This document shows positions 1 to 12,800 of a stretch of DNA of 64,000 bases, in pieces. Source of the DNA: Sipunculus nudus (taxonomy: Eukaryota; Annelida; Sipuncula; Golfingiida; Sipunculidae). Where the stretch lies: positions 30,673,339 through 30,737,338 of the forward strand of contig CM049316.1 in NCBI GenBank assembly GCA_026874595.1. Direction: 5' to 3'. Position 1 is the first letter of the stretch; every line of letters begins with the position of its first letter. Under the pieces are notes generated by a model, which was not told the origin of the DNA, made no database searches, and was given only the letters and a program-made list of their open reading frames with translations. Both the position numbers and the translations under genes were made by a program.

Positions 1-148
1 TTACGTATGCATTTTACTAAATTACATTAATTGTAAACAGGGCTCCTCAGCTGATACCTCAGTGCTGCCACTCTGGAGCAAAATAAGATACGAGATCTCG
101 CATGAAAGAAGTATTAAATTGTCTGGAAAAAGTATGAGAAAGTATAAT

Positions 149-1000
149 TCAAGTCTGAGTCCAGGCCTCAAGTCCAAGTCTGAGTCCAAACCACTCAAGT
201 CCAAGTCTGAGTCCAGGCCACTCAAGTCCAAGTCTGAGTCCAGACCACTCAAGTCCAAGTCTGAGTCCAGGCCACTCAAGTCCAAGTCTGAGTCCAGGCC
301 ACTCAAGTCCAAGTCTGAGTCCAGGCCACTCAAGTCCAAGTCTGAGTCCAGGCCACTCAAGTCCAAGTCTGAGTCCAGGCCACTCAAGTCCAAGTCTGAG
401 TCCAGACCACTCAAGTCCAAGTCTGAGTCCAGGCCACTCAAGTCCAAGTCTGAGTCCAGACCACTCAAGTCCAAGTCTGAGTCCAGACCACTCAAGTCCA
501 AGTCTGAGTCCAGACCACTCAAGTCCAAGTCTGAGTCCAGGCCACTCAAGTCCAAGTCTGAGTCCAGACCACTCAAGTCCAAGTCTGAGTCCAGACCACT
601 CAAGTCCAAGTCTGAGTCCAGACCACTCAAGTCCAAGTCTGAGTCCAGACCACTCAAGTCCTAGTCTGAGTCCAGGCCACTCAAGTCCAAGTCTGAGTCC
701 AGGCCACTCAAGTCCAAGTCTGAGTCCAGACCACTCAAGTCCAAGTCTGAGTCCAGACCACTCAAGTTCAAGTCTAAGTCCAGGCAACTCAATTCCAAGT
801 CTGAGTCCAGACCACTCAAGGCTAAGACCCAATCCATGCCACTCAAGTCCAAGTCTGAGTCCAGGCCACTCAAGTCCAAGTCTGAGTCCAGGCCACTCAA
901 GTCCAAGTCCGAGTCAAGTTCCCCATAGTCCAAGTCTGAGTCCTTGAGGTCCAAGTCCAAATCCACCTTTGAGTCTGAGTCATTTGGAACTTGAGTCCAA
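149..1000. repeat. 27-bp tandem satellite (about 27 copies) with degenerate tail
   Basis: Near-perfect tandem copies of a 27-bp unit built from AAGTCC, AAGTCT, GAGTCC and a variable AGACCA/AGGCCA hinge, from about 150 to 905, decaying to about 1000. As 27 is divisible by three and the unit has no stop, long open frames appear on both strands (KSKSESRPL on plus, SGLDSDLDL on minus). These are satellite artefacts, not genes. Related CAAGTCTGA words recur at about 1285-1370, so the whole 1-1375 stretch may be one repetitive element. Confidence 0.9.
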
Positions 1001-1622
1001 TTCCAATACAAATCTTATTATTTAAAGAAATTTGAAAAGGATATTTAAGAATATCAGTTAAATTTTGTGTTAGTTTACAAGTGTCCTGTACTTGAAATGT
1101 TTTATTACGTTTAGCTCCAGATGAAGAGCTAAAACTTTTTATGTAAAGTTTTTTTTTGGTTATTTATTATGTTCATAGTTCACCCATGTGCACAGCCTTT
1201 ACATAATATGTGACAAAATTTTCTTTTCTGCTGGACTCAAGATGACTTTGGCCTGATTCTTGACAAGGCCTGACAAGGCCTTACCTCCAAGTCTGAAAAC
1301 AAGTCTGAATCCGACTCCTGGTCCTTAAAAAAGGGGACTTGGGTCCAAGTCAGGACTCGAGTCTTACATCACTGGATTTTACTGTGTGTGTTGCTTCAGG
1401 AAATGCAACAGGTTTGATATTTGGAGTTATTAAGAATTTATAACACCTGAATCCTGAATACTTCATATTTTTGACCACCTTAAAAGCCAATCTTCGCAGA
1501 TAAAATGTCACTGTTATGAAATGCTGACACAGCATATCTATCGTATATAAAAGTTCTGAAATATATGAATATAGAGTAGAAAAAAATCATCCTGAAGATA
1601 CAGGTTTGAGAAAAAATTTTCT

Positions 1623-3360
1623 ATGCCCCCGCCACAAAGTGGCCGGGGCATATAGTTTTACCCATGTCCGTCATTCCGTCCTTCCGTCATTCCGAAATCA
1701 AACAGTTGTACGGACTTTTTTTTGCAATGCCTGCAGATATTGGCCTGATTTTTTAAGTGTGGGCAGATATAGACCAGTTACAGATGGAGTTCGCGTTTCA
1801 TCCCGGTTGACCTACTTTTGACCGTTTTACGGCTCCTAAACTTAGAAAATTTCATGAAAAATAGAAATATTCAATTGACAGATACACATGTACGGACTTT
1901 TTTTCGCAATGCCTGCAGATATTGGCCTGATTTTTGGTGTGTGAGCAGATATAGACCAGTTACAGATCAAGTTCGTGTTTCGTCCCGGTTGACCTACTTT
2001 TGACCGTTTTACGGCTCCGGAACATAGAAAATTTCATGAAAAATATGAAATTTCATGACAAATACACATGTACGGACTTTTTTTCGCAGTGCCTGCAGAT
2101 ATTGGCCTGATTTTTGGTGTGTGGACAGATATAGACCAGTTAAAGATCGAGTTCGCGTTTTATCCCGGTTGACCTACTTTTGACCGTTTTACGGCTCCTA
2201 AACTTAGAAAATTTCATGAAAAATAGAAATATTCAATTGACAGATACACATGTACGGACTTTTTTTCGCAATGCCTGCAGATATTGGCCTGATTTTTGGT
2301 GTGTGAGCAGATATAGACCAGTTACAGATCAAGTTCGCGTTTCCTCCCGGTTGACCTACTTTTTACCATTTTACGGATCCTGAACATAGAAAATTTCATG
2401 AAAAATATGAAATTTCATGACAAATACACATGTAAGGACTTTTTCTGCAATGCCTGCAGATATTGGCCTGATTTTTGGTGTGTGGACAGATATAGACCAG
2501 TTACAGATCGAGTTCGCGTTTCATCCCGGTTGACCTACTTTTGACCGTTTTACGGCTCCTAAACTTAGAAATTTTCATGAAAAATAGAAATATTCATGAC
2601 AGATACACTAACAATAGATACACTTGTACAGACTTTTCTTCACAATACCTGCAGATATTGACCTGATTTTTGGTGTGTGGGCAGATAATGACCAGTTACA
2701 GATCAAGTTTACGTTTTGTCCCAGTTGACCTATTTTTGACCGTTTGACGGTGCTCTAACATAGAAAATTTCATAAAAAGGTGCACATGTATGGACTTTTT
2801 TTCGCAGTGCCTGCAGATACGGGCCTGATTTTTGGTGTGTAGGCAGATAATGACCAGTTACAGATCGAGTTCTTGTTTTGTCTCAGTTTACCTACTTTTG
2901 ACCATTTGACTGCTCCTGAACATAGAAAGTTTCATGAAAAATATAAATTTTCATAACAAATGCATATGTACTGACTTTTTTTCCTCAATGCCTGCAGATA
3001 CCACCCTGATGTTTTTTGTGTGGGCAGATAATGACAGTTACAGATCGAGTTTGCGTTTTATCCCGGTTGACCTACTTTTGATTGTTTTACGGCTCCTAAA
3101 CATAGAAAATTTCATGAAAGACAGAAATTTTTATGGAAAATGCACATGTATGGACTTTTTTTCACAATGCCTGCATATACTGGCATGATTTTTGGTGTGT
3201 TGCTTGATAATGACCCGTTACAGATCGAGTTTGCATTTTGCCCTTGTTGACCTACTTTTGACCATACGACACCTCCTGAACTTAAAAAATTTTCCAAATT
3301 TACAAATGTTTCTAATTTGCCCAAGGCGGGGGCATTCGTGTCGTTCCAACACATCTAGTT
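1623..3360. mobile_element. Non-autonomous element with inverted ends and nine ~181-bp internal repeats
   Basis: Left end ATGCCCCCGCC (1623-1633) is exactly inverted at the right end, GGCGGGGGCAT (3325-3335). The left end also forms its own hairpin (1623-1651: 7 + 5 bp stem around AAA). Between them are nine copies of a ~181-bp unit, marked by GGACTTTTTTTCGC and CTGCAGATATTGGCCTG; markers start at 1711, 1893, 2073, 2255, 2435, 2629, 2791, 2971 and 3151. The first copies alternate 182/180 bp, suggesting a ~362-bp dimer. No transposase frame is present. Bivalve genomes are known to carry short elements with internal tandem repeats; family assignment here is unproven. Confidence 0.7.
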
Positions 3361-3739
3361 TTAAAAAGTATCAATACCTGAAAAATTATGAAAAAAGGTA
3401 CAAAAACAAACCTTTCCTTAAATATTATAATACTCTTAAAATAATATAGAGTGGCAGCACTGACACCTGTACTTATATATACACAGCTGACTAAGAGTCT
3501 GAATTAAAAAAGGGCCTGGGCAGTCAGGGGAGATACATATGGTTCTCTCTGCTGGCAACTCAGCTTTTATCCCCAGTGTGGCTAAGAGAGTTTCTTGTAA
3601 TGGCCTGCACAAGGCCAATGATTGGGCTTCATCCACCTCTGGACACCACCAAATGCTATGACCAGAGCCATGGAGAGTGCTTGATTAGTTGTGATAGCTA
3701 TTTGAACAGTATATGTAAAATAGATTTGCAGGTTTTTAG

Positions 3740-3995
3740 CTCAGCTGTCTATAAGTCATCTGAGCTATATAGTCGTGGTCTTTTGTCTGTCGTCCGTCCG
3801 GCTGTCCGTCCATTAACAGGGCACGTTTTAAAACCATTGGACCTACGAATCCAAAATTTTGCATACAGTTAGATGTCCCTAAAATCTCCTTGGATACTGA
3901 AAATTGGGTCACTAGGACTTCGTTCCTTTTAGATATTAAGGAAAAATCTCTTTTTTTTTCCATATATAAGCCATTGTTACACTTCAAGGCTGCCT
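3740..3995. repeat. Dispersed repeat fragment with GTCCGTCC motifs
   Basis: The stretch from about AAGTCATCTGAGCTATATAG through TCGTCCGTCCGGCTGTCCGTCC to the A/T-rich end is unlike the flanking AT-rich DNA and resembles a common invertebrate dispersed repeat, recalled from general familiarity. It shares CCGTCC words with the left end of the preceding element (about 1667-1690). Confidence 0.4.
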
Positions 3996-5979
3996 AATAT
4001 CAAAACCACTGATCTGTTTTTTGTTCATATTGACTATACATATTCTTCTATACATTTTCTATGGAAATAGCAAAAATTAGGTCAGTATTGCATATTGTTT
4101 TGAAGTAATGGTCCCAAATATAATGCAATTTTTAAAAAATCAGGAAATATATTTACTCACTTGACATGAGAATTGCTGAAGCTGGAGACTTTTTCTCAGG
4201 GGTATAACTTTATTTAATTAAGATTCAGTAGTTTTCCAAATATTAGATCTGAATTTTGCAAGTTTTTCAAGTTATTAGCATAAATAAAATATCAAGACCT
4301 TAAATTTTGTCCAACTTTGGCAATGGCACGTTTTTTTCACTGTAAACACTGTTGATTTAATATTCACAGCATATATACATTAGGATTTAAATAGATTAAT
4401 GTTATAATTTTCTGTATTAGATTCATTCTTATTCTAGGCTGTGCTACATTTTAGATTTTGTATTGTACCACCAGGGTTACAATGATTAGGGTGCACATTT
4501 AATTGTGTCCACAAAGTGGTGTATTGCTTTGAAAGTGTGGATGTTCATCGGAAAAGTAATTCCTTACTTCAGAAGAGTAAAAACTTTACAAGGTGTGAAA
4601 TTGACTATTAATTCCAGTAATAAATTATAGCTGAGATAGTAATCAGCAGAATGATATTGTCTGTCTCTCATTCAACCAACAGTGTGCATACTTTATTTGA
4701 AAAGATGTTTTTATTTATCAGATTTACTCAATCTTTTATTCCAGTGAATAAAATACAGCATGAACTGAAAACCCAAGTGTGCAAAACTTTTAAAAGTGAT
4801 TCAAGGAATGTTGTGGCATTATTTTCTGTTAAATTCAGTTTAAACATTTGTGATTTAAATACCCCAAACAAACAAAAAATAAAAAAAAATTAAAAAAAAG
4901 AATGTGAATCCTTGATCCAGTTTGTGTTTGGAAATTTCCAAGAGTTTAGAGGTCAGATGATTATACATTTACGAATATTCATGAATGGTATTCTCCTCAA
5001 GTTTTGGGTTAGATTTTGATTGTGAATTGATGATAAAAATTGAGTCCTTTAGTACTGAAGTTTGTAACAGTAAATTAATTCCTATTTTAAGGGTTTTGTC
5101 ATTAAATGTTAGTGTCTGCTAGTTTTCTGTTGATGAACAGCTCATTATCAGTCATGGGTTAGATTATCTTATGAAACCAATTAATTTATATTTTTGACCA
5201 ACATTTTATTGTAATATCAGTGGAAAAACTCTTAACAGTTAATCACCATGCCTTTATTTTAACCTTCATGTTTTCCTATCATATCTACTTGAGTTCGAAA
5301 TGTCATGTAACCCATGACAACCATGTGTAGGTTCACATTTTATTGTGTAAATATAATGTTCTGCAAATTAAAAATGATATATATAATATAAAAATTAATC
5401 ATGGAGCATAATCCATTGGACAGTATCTCATACTTAACCTCATTCATTAATAGTATTGCCATACACACAGACACACACTCAGACACAAAACAGTATAGCC
5501 ACCTGTTTACTAAGGAAATATTGGTCACGCTTATATAATCAGTTTTCACGTGACCAATGGATGGGTACTCTTTACCCAGGGGGGTCTGTATCTTATCTGC
5601 TTTGGATTTCCTTTTGATTATTTCAAGGTGTGTATTCCCAGTGCCACAGGAAGGGCCAGCCCTTGGAACTGATTACACTGTAATTTACAGGTGATAAAAT
5701 GTAACAGCCTGTACACTGACCATCTCAGGTCAATCAACTGGTTTCTGATAGTGTTTATTTTGATCACAGCAAGACAAGACAGTTTGGGGAGTTCAGGGGT
5801 TAAAAAGAAGGACTGTTATCAGTGACTGATTCCCTGCTCGACACGTATTCTACAGATCTTAGACCTTCTTGATTCCCTAATCAATAATCTTTCATTGGAC
5901 TTTACATACTACCACAGTTTCCTGCTCATTAATTAATGAGTTTTGTTCAAATGACTCGCTCTCTAAGCATGCTAGTCAA
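3996..5979. other. AT-rich non-coding stretch
   Basis: No exon, RNA gene or repeat structure that I can support; only short chance open frames. Confidence 0.6.
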
Positions 5980-6161
5980 CAGGGGCAGGTCCAGGATTTT
6001 GGAACGGAAGGGATTCCAATCAAGGAATACCTTGAAAAGGCCCATAGGTCCTTGAAACAAGAGGGTCTATGCGACAAAAAGCGATTTTTAACCCTTAAAG
6101 GAAAAAGGATTGCCCCAACCCCCCACCCCTACCCTAAGCTTCTGGAACCGCTACTGCTCTG
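5980..6161. mobile_element. Foldback element, degraded copy
   Basis: Starts CAGGGGCAGGTCCAGGAT and ends with the approximate inverse (…CTTCTGGAACCGCTACTGCTCTG). The ends match those of the better-preserved element at 54890-55090. Internal C-rich stretch; no open frame. No clear target-site duplication. Confidence 0.5.
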
Positions 6162-9100
6162 ATCGTAAAATGAAAACTTGATCTTTAGTTTATGTATTTT
6201 TAACTTGAGGAATTTGGTCAAAACCACACAGACCCCTGCCATTTGAAATTCAGCAGCACTTCCTAGACACAAAATAAAAAAACAAATAAAGAAATATACA
6301 GAAAAAAGACATCTGGAATATTCTCAGACTCAAATACAGAAATGATAAAATCCTGATGGCAAATCAGAGGGGACCACAAGAGCTCAGAAAGATCATGACT
6401 GCTGCAGTGCTGCTACCTAGTGGTGGAGCAGAGAATCAAAATTAATCTCTAGCAGTCATGGCCAAATCAGTGAATTCTTAAACTGAGAAAAACTAAAAAG
6501 TAATAAATAAAATTAAATAAAAAGAAATTGTAAAGTGGCAAAAAAAATGTTTGAATACTATAAATTTTAATTTTCTTTAATAATGAATGTATTGTTTGGA
6601 TGATTTTATCCATATTTAGGATATGATGGAACCTGGCGGACTGACTGAAGATGAGTAACGCTCCTGGAGCACTTACAATTTGACAGTGGTCTAAAAATTT
6701 TCAAAACTTTGAAGTCTGTTCTGTTCTGGAGTTGACTGGTGACAATTCTGCCATTTTACAATTTACATTTTACAATTTTTTCTCGGTGAACATTGTTTTA
6801 TGGTACCTTAAATTTAATAATCTGATAATTATGAAAGTATTAACTAGACCCACATCAGATGGTCTTTTGTTTATATATACCTTGTACATTTTGTTTCTTT
6901 TTTCCCTCCAATCTCATCTTCTGCCTCTGGCCCTCAGGTGCCTTTGCAATGGACATTGATATGGTACATCAATGTAAGGCAGACCCTTGGGGCCTTAAAA
7001 TCAATGTGCACATTCAAATCTATTCCCAGGTCACAAGCAGCCAGAAATTATCTGTCAGAAATAAAAGAGTCATTCGAGAAAAAAGGGAAAATGTCTCATA
7101 TTTTATGTTGTCCTTTGTGTGTCTGACATACAAGGCTGGTTGCTGGTGAATTGAGATTAAAATTATTATTTTTTTTCTATGTTACTTGTATTACAGATTG
7201 AAATTTGTAGTTTACATTTTTCACTGGTGTGTTTTAACATGAAAAATCTTGTGTCATCATCTATACAGTATTTTCAGCTTGATCAAAATCCTGAAGTTAT
7301 AATTGTAATTTATTCAGCACTATTCATTGTCTGTGGAGGAATTTTAAATAATCAGTTGAGTAGTAGTTAGGGATTGTTTAATACATTAGTGTATTCTGTA
7401 CTATTGGTACAGAAAATCTCTGTGCTATTTTGCAATATTTCAAAGACAATATGCGCTGTCATACCCAAATATAGCTCTATCATATAGAGTCCTGAATTTA
7501 AAAAAATGATAAAATGACACATACTGTTTTATGAAATATCAATGTTTGCCAGGATACAGAAGAATAAAAAAACATGGAGAACAAATTCAAAAGAAACACT
7601 TCTGAAAAACATAGTTTTAAACAAATCACATGGCTGAGTGGCCAACACTGCTCAAGGTTGTGTGTAAGGGTTAAGGAAACCCAATAGGATATGAAAATTT
7701 AAATGGGCAGAACTAAGCCACAGTATGCGTACATGAGGCAGATTCCTTTTAAAAATATGTAGGAACAAAATCTGGAAGAGATGATTGTTATATAGCTGTA
7801 TGTACTTGAGTTATTAAGTAGTTGTTAGTGTTTTCATATACCATATATGTTGCTTTTGTCATGTATTTTATATGGGCGTGGCCATGGAGTGGGGACAACC
7901 TCGTAAACAGGATAGCTTAAGTACCTATGCTTCATTGATTTAGGGGCCCTAAATGTTATTTTTAATGTTGGAAGGGATTTATAGAGCAATCTATCTATTA
8001 TTGTCCTGAACTAGGAATTTCTCAGCGCTATACCTTTTTCGCTGGCTATTTCCTATTGATAATAATACATTTATTCCAGCTTATCTGTCACGTCTGTAGC
8101 GACTGATACCACTGTATAAATCTCCCATATTATAAGCTCCTGTGCAGTAATGACCTGCTGAAAAACTGGTTAATGAGCAAATGATTGCCATGAAAGAAAT
8201 GGCAAGTATAAACATCATGTACGAAGATCATATTAATGATACAGTTGGTAAAAAACACATGCATTAAGTGTAAACTCTCCCTGCTTTTCCCACCAGTGAA
8301 ATATGGCAGGTTCTGGATGCTTTATTAGCAAGATATGCAGGGTAGTTTATGGTATTCGCATTATGATTTATGGTATTTACAGATTGATTGCTACACTCAA
8401 AACTCTTGTTTAATGCCCCATCAAGTTGTTTTACACATATTTTTCTGGAAGTTTTTTAGCAATAATTTTTCATGAGACTGCAATAGCCCCGCATTTGCCC
8501 ATTGTTAAGATTATAAAATCCCTCTGAGTGCTAGTCTTGTTTTTTTCCCCCCAATTGTCACTGTACCTTGAAGAGTGATGACTAAGATCAAATGCATTTG
8601 GAAATTTTGACCACTTCTGAGTAGTCTTTTGCCACATGAAACCTTTCCCCATGAAAGAAGGATTTCAACTCTGATGTTATCATTAAGATGAGCAAAGGAA
8701 AAAGGTAGGAATTTTATAAATTGTATACATGCTTAATCCCTATTTTCAGGATGTATTCTCTGGCAAAGGATTCTAAGTTTCCAGAAGTTCAAATAATGTA
8801 AAACCATATTCACAAAGAGTTCAATGTTTGCATAAATTTGCAAAGAAGCTATTTGAAAATTCAGAGTTCAGGCTTAAGTGCTGTGTTTTTTTTTATTATT
8901 GTTATTAATTTTTGGTCAACAGAGTCATTAAAGTGATACAAAAACGGTTTAAAAAACATTTTGAAGTCATTTGAAGCGTAATTTCAGGATATCACTCAGC
9001 CAGCAGTAAAGCAAATGTAAAGTTGGTAACTATAAACAACATTTTAATTAATATCATACTTAAAAATATATACACAAATCAATTCCTTTTGAGATTCATT

Positions 9101-9542
9101 GAAATTTATGCATGTTAAAATGTCACAGAATCCAGATATATTAAGTAGTTGTTATTGAATGTCTTTAGATTTATCACATAGGACATCATGTAGACAGGAT
9201 TAAAGCTCGACAAATTTGAGTGGCGGCTAAATTTACGGATATTGACGAAGCAAGCGGAGTTGGTCATGGCAGGGGGTCCAGGGGCCCACCTTATCTATGT
9301 GTTGTTCTTTGTGTTACAACTGTTTTTTTTTTTTAATGATCATTTTGGCTCTCAGGTGTTCATTTTTGTAAACACATATGAGGTACAAAATAAATGCAGT
9401 TTTGGGTAAAAAAAATAACCAAGGTTTCATTGCTGTTAGCTGGTTTTTTGATTATCTGTAAGATCTTTTGTGATGGTCAGTGGGTTGCAAATGTTAGCTT
9501 TGTGCAGGCTGGCAGAAGCCCGTCCTAGCTCCACCACCCCCA
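6162..9542. other. Non-coding AT-rich stretch
   Basis: No supported gene. An attractive pyrimidine tract with CCCTCAG at about 6900-6937, followed by an open stretch to 7146, was considered as an exon and not accepted (see rejected list). Confidence 0.5.
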
Positions 9543-9563
9543 CCCCCCCCCCCCCCCCCCCCC
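9543..9563. repeat. Poly-C tract
   Basis: Twenty-one C in a row inside a longer C-rich stretch (9533-9570). Similar C or G runs recur at 10000, 13750, 21985, 29386, 37389, 41403, 41438 and 55060. Confidence 0.9.
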
Positions 9564-10039
9564 ACCCCCTACCAGTATGGACTAGAGTGGCATAACCCTG
9601 CATGCAGATAATCATCAAGGAATTCTTTGATGTTTAGAGGTGATGAGAGAAATACTTGAACTCTTGTCAGTATACCAATATTCCTAGCTTCTCTTCTGAG
9701 TGGTTGAGTGCCCCACCCCCACAAAGTTCTGTTCTGGTAGAGATGCAATGAGACAAATGCCTGTATCTCTCCCATCTCATCTCCTCAAATAATCTCCTTT
9801 GGGGCCTCAGTGAGATGCTTCATTTTATGTTCATCTTAACATTTGATTAACCTTTGCTTATGACTAATTTTCACAGCACAGATGTGATCAAATCATAACT
9901 TGCTTGCATTGGTGCCAGTTCAACTGGGTTGGCCCAAATTAGGCCTTCATGCATTAGAAATCTATATCCAGTGTACTGCATCCTCTTCTGCCCTCCCCCC
10001 CCCCCCATCAAGATATATTGGAATATAATGGAACAATTG

Positions 10040-10710
10040 ATGTTGAAAATCTTAATATATTGTCCACTTCTAAATATTAGAGATATAGGTAGAAATAATT
10101 TACTTTTCCCAGGATCAGTATAACCAGTCAAAATATTGATACATGGTATTGTCCCAGGATCAAAATTAGAGATAATAGTTGTATTTTATTGTAGAGTTCC
10201 AAGAAGCAGTACTAGTTTCAGAGATATATAGATTCATTACACTATTGGCAAGTCAAATATTAGAGAAATAAATATGTTTCACTGTTCCTGTTACCAGTAT
10301 TTGAGATACATAGATGCATTAATTGTAACATTCTCACAACCAGTATATATATCTAGATCTTCTATTGCTGTTCACAGGACCATGGATTAGAATACAGATG
10401 TATTCTTCTGTCCCCAGAGTAATATACAAGATATTTATGTTTTGTACTGTTCACATGACCAGTATTGGGTTTGAAGATGCATTCCTCTGTTGCCAAGATG
10501 ATCAGTATTTGAGATACAGATAAAATGCTCTGTTCTCAGATTCATGTCAGAGATATAGTTGCAAAGTACCTTATCCAGAAACAACACTACAGATAAATAT
10601 AGATGTGCTGCATTTTTATAAGGCTATAGTACATGTTTCTGATAAAGTGGATTGTACCTTGATATGTATGTTCCCAGGACCAATAAAAGATACATTATTG
10701 GATGCTTTCT
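10040..10710. repeat. Degenerate minisatellite, period about 44 bp
   Basis: About 13 diverged copies of a unit with the theme TGTTCCCAGGACCAGTAT, then GAGATACAGATGCAT. Clear copies start near 10149, 10283, 10370, 10449, 10490, 10532 and 10670. Heavy divergence indicates an old array; no coding potential. Confidence 0.55.
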
Positions 10711-10737
10711 ATTTCCATGTCAGGTGCCCTTGGTTGA

Positions 10738-11078
10738 TAAGGCCAAAAAAAAAGATAGGGTTCTCAGGCACCGTGCGTGTCAATTTTAACCCCCTGCATC
10801 AAAAATTTTATTTTGATTTCCAATAGAAACTTACCAATTTTGAGCTCCAGCCTCTCCGATATTTCTTTCATGAAGATAAAATAATACAATTTTGATCAAA
10901 GTTCCTATGTAATGTAGTGCTTTTACCTGTTTAGCTAAACAATTCTGGTATTATCATGCTTTCCCCTAATATATACATTTTATCAAAACATACATAAAAA
11001 GGTAAAAATAAAAACGCCCTTGCGCACTGATTTCTGAAAAAAAGTGCCTGAGAAACTAACCTTTCCTTTTAGCCTAAC
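10738..11078 (-). mobile_element. TIR element family 1, copy 1 (reverse orientation)
   Basis: About 340 bp. Ends read TAAGGCCAAAAAAAAAGAT…GGTTCTCAGGCAC and GTGCCTGAGAAACTAACC…AGCCTAA. Internal sequence is the reverse of the copies at 21749 and 55931 (CTTTCCCCTAATAT, GCATCAAAAATTTTATTTTGA). No open frame; behaves like a MITE. Confidence 0.7.
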
Positions 11079-11150
11079 AATTTATTTTCTTTACAATTAT
11101 CAGGTGGGGTGTTAACTGAGAATACATGTGATAATTTAAAAATCAACACT

Positions 11151-11480
11151 TAAAGCCAGCTATTCACCAAGCTTTTTCTATAGAATTTATGTGATTTCTT
11201 ACTTACTCTACTTACATATTAACATAGTCTAGGTAATTCCTTTTATGAAAAGTTCTTGTGATGCCTTTGTGATTGATGTATGAGCTTGTTTATATACAAG
11301 CTGTTAGTAAACACAGCAGTGTTTACAAACAGAAAAAACCATGGTTATTGCATATGTGTGATTAAAGATGCTAAAAATGCCCTTTGCAAAACTGGTGTGT
11401 CGGACTTGCCATCAGTTGTCCTTGATAAACATATTCAGATTATTTGGTGCCCCCCACATGTTATAAACACATGGATATAA
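11151..11480. repeat. Dispersed repeat family 2, copy 1
   Basis: Begins TAAAGCCAGCTATTCAC and runs through TGTGATTTC, CCCTTTGCAAAACTGG, GGACTTGCC and GTTATAAAC. The same landmarks occur in the same order at 58371-58700. Possibly a non-autonomous element; ends not defined. Confidence 0.6.
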
Positions 11481-12800
11481 ACAAAACAAACAGCCTGTGT
11501 GTGGTTGGATTGGCATTTTCTGGCCTATTTTTATAAAAGGTTCAAGGGATTATCTGTAGTTAATAAACATCAGAATAGATCCCTTAAAATACTAGGTAAT
11601 TTTGTGTGGCAACTTTTTTATTAAGTCAAAATGAACCAATAGCTGAAGATAATATGCATGGTGGCAAGAGATTAAGTACCTTTTAAAGATTTTAATAATC
11701 ATCCCTTTGGCAGGACCAATATAAGACCATGCATTGCACTGTAGATTCTGTGCCTCGGGCTATAAAATCAGAGACACAAGGGAATGCCACCAATTCCATG
11801 ATCAGTTTTTATACTGACTTTTTTTGTTTGATTAAAAGAATCAATTTTTTTTCATCAAATAAGCCCACTGCAGTTTTCCAACATTTCTTAGAAAATATAT
11901 AATAATGTAACTACTTAATTCACTGCTCAACTTTAATACTGGACCATTTAAGGGAAGCCTTTCCCAAATAAATTCATATTCTTCTATGTATACGGTAGTA
12001 TTAAATCTTAGGCAGAACTCCAGTGCTTATCATTTGATAAATCATTGAGCACAGACCACAGGATGAAAAAAATGCATCCAGGTTCATAGGTCCTACAAGT
12101 GTTACTAATGTCCATATTACACATGTTGAAAACAAACCCTGCCGCAAAGCCCACGGACCAAAGTGCGTCCAACAGTGGAAATAAAATATCAAGAGGAATG
12201 GCTAACTGGAGGTGACCTCTGCGGTTTCTATGACGTCCAGATGGAATTTAGCTTTCCTTGTCAACTAGGAAGATATTTTCAAGCCCCCAAGGTCAAGGTT
12301 GAGGGAGATTTTTATCGCAAAGGTTGTCAGGTAATTTCAAGCAAAGGGAAATAAACATGTTTATACCAATTGCTTTTTATCTGGGGGTCATGGAAAACTC
12401 ACTGGATGGAGTTATGGTCATAGGGATATAAATGAAAACCTGGGTAAAATATAATGTTCATCATGTGTTTTGACTTAGTCTGCTGAGCTTTAGTGATACC
12501 CTTGTGCCAGATCAACCACTTCAAGGCCAGGTTAGCAAAGCAAATAGTTTGATTATTAATACATATTTTGCTCATTTATAAACTTTTTAAGCAGAAAAAT
12601 TTAATATATGGCCTCATGGCATAATTCTACCAATATATAAGTTAAACTATATATCTGAATCTATTTTAACAGATATGCTTTAATAAGAATGGTCATTTGA
12701 TAGACTTCTAGAGTTTTTGTTTGAAATTCACTAAATCCTTGAGACAGATCTGTTGATATAAATATTATTCGGATTTCTAAAATGTTTTTGTACTTCCTTG

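Noticed and set aside
22-1011. Long open frames on both strands rich in KSKSES or SGLDSDLDL
   Set aside because: Direct product of a 27-bp satellite whose unit length is a multiple of three; no start context, domain or splice signal.
6619-6658. Tiny terminal exon reading DMMEPGGLTEDE then stop
   Set aside because: Weak acceptor, no upstream partner exon, and too short to judge.
6900-7146. Exon with strong pyrimidine tract and CCCTCAG, possibly the missing FOG PR-domain exon
   Set aside because: The open frame contains no PR-domain landmarks, and no donor in a phase matching exon A was found at its end.
12163-12354. Small exon with EIKYQEEWLTGGDLCGFY
   Set aside because: Locally richer in GC but no family recognised and no paired splice sites in a usable phase.
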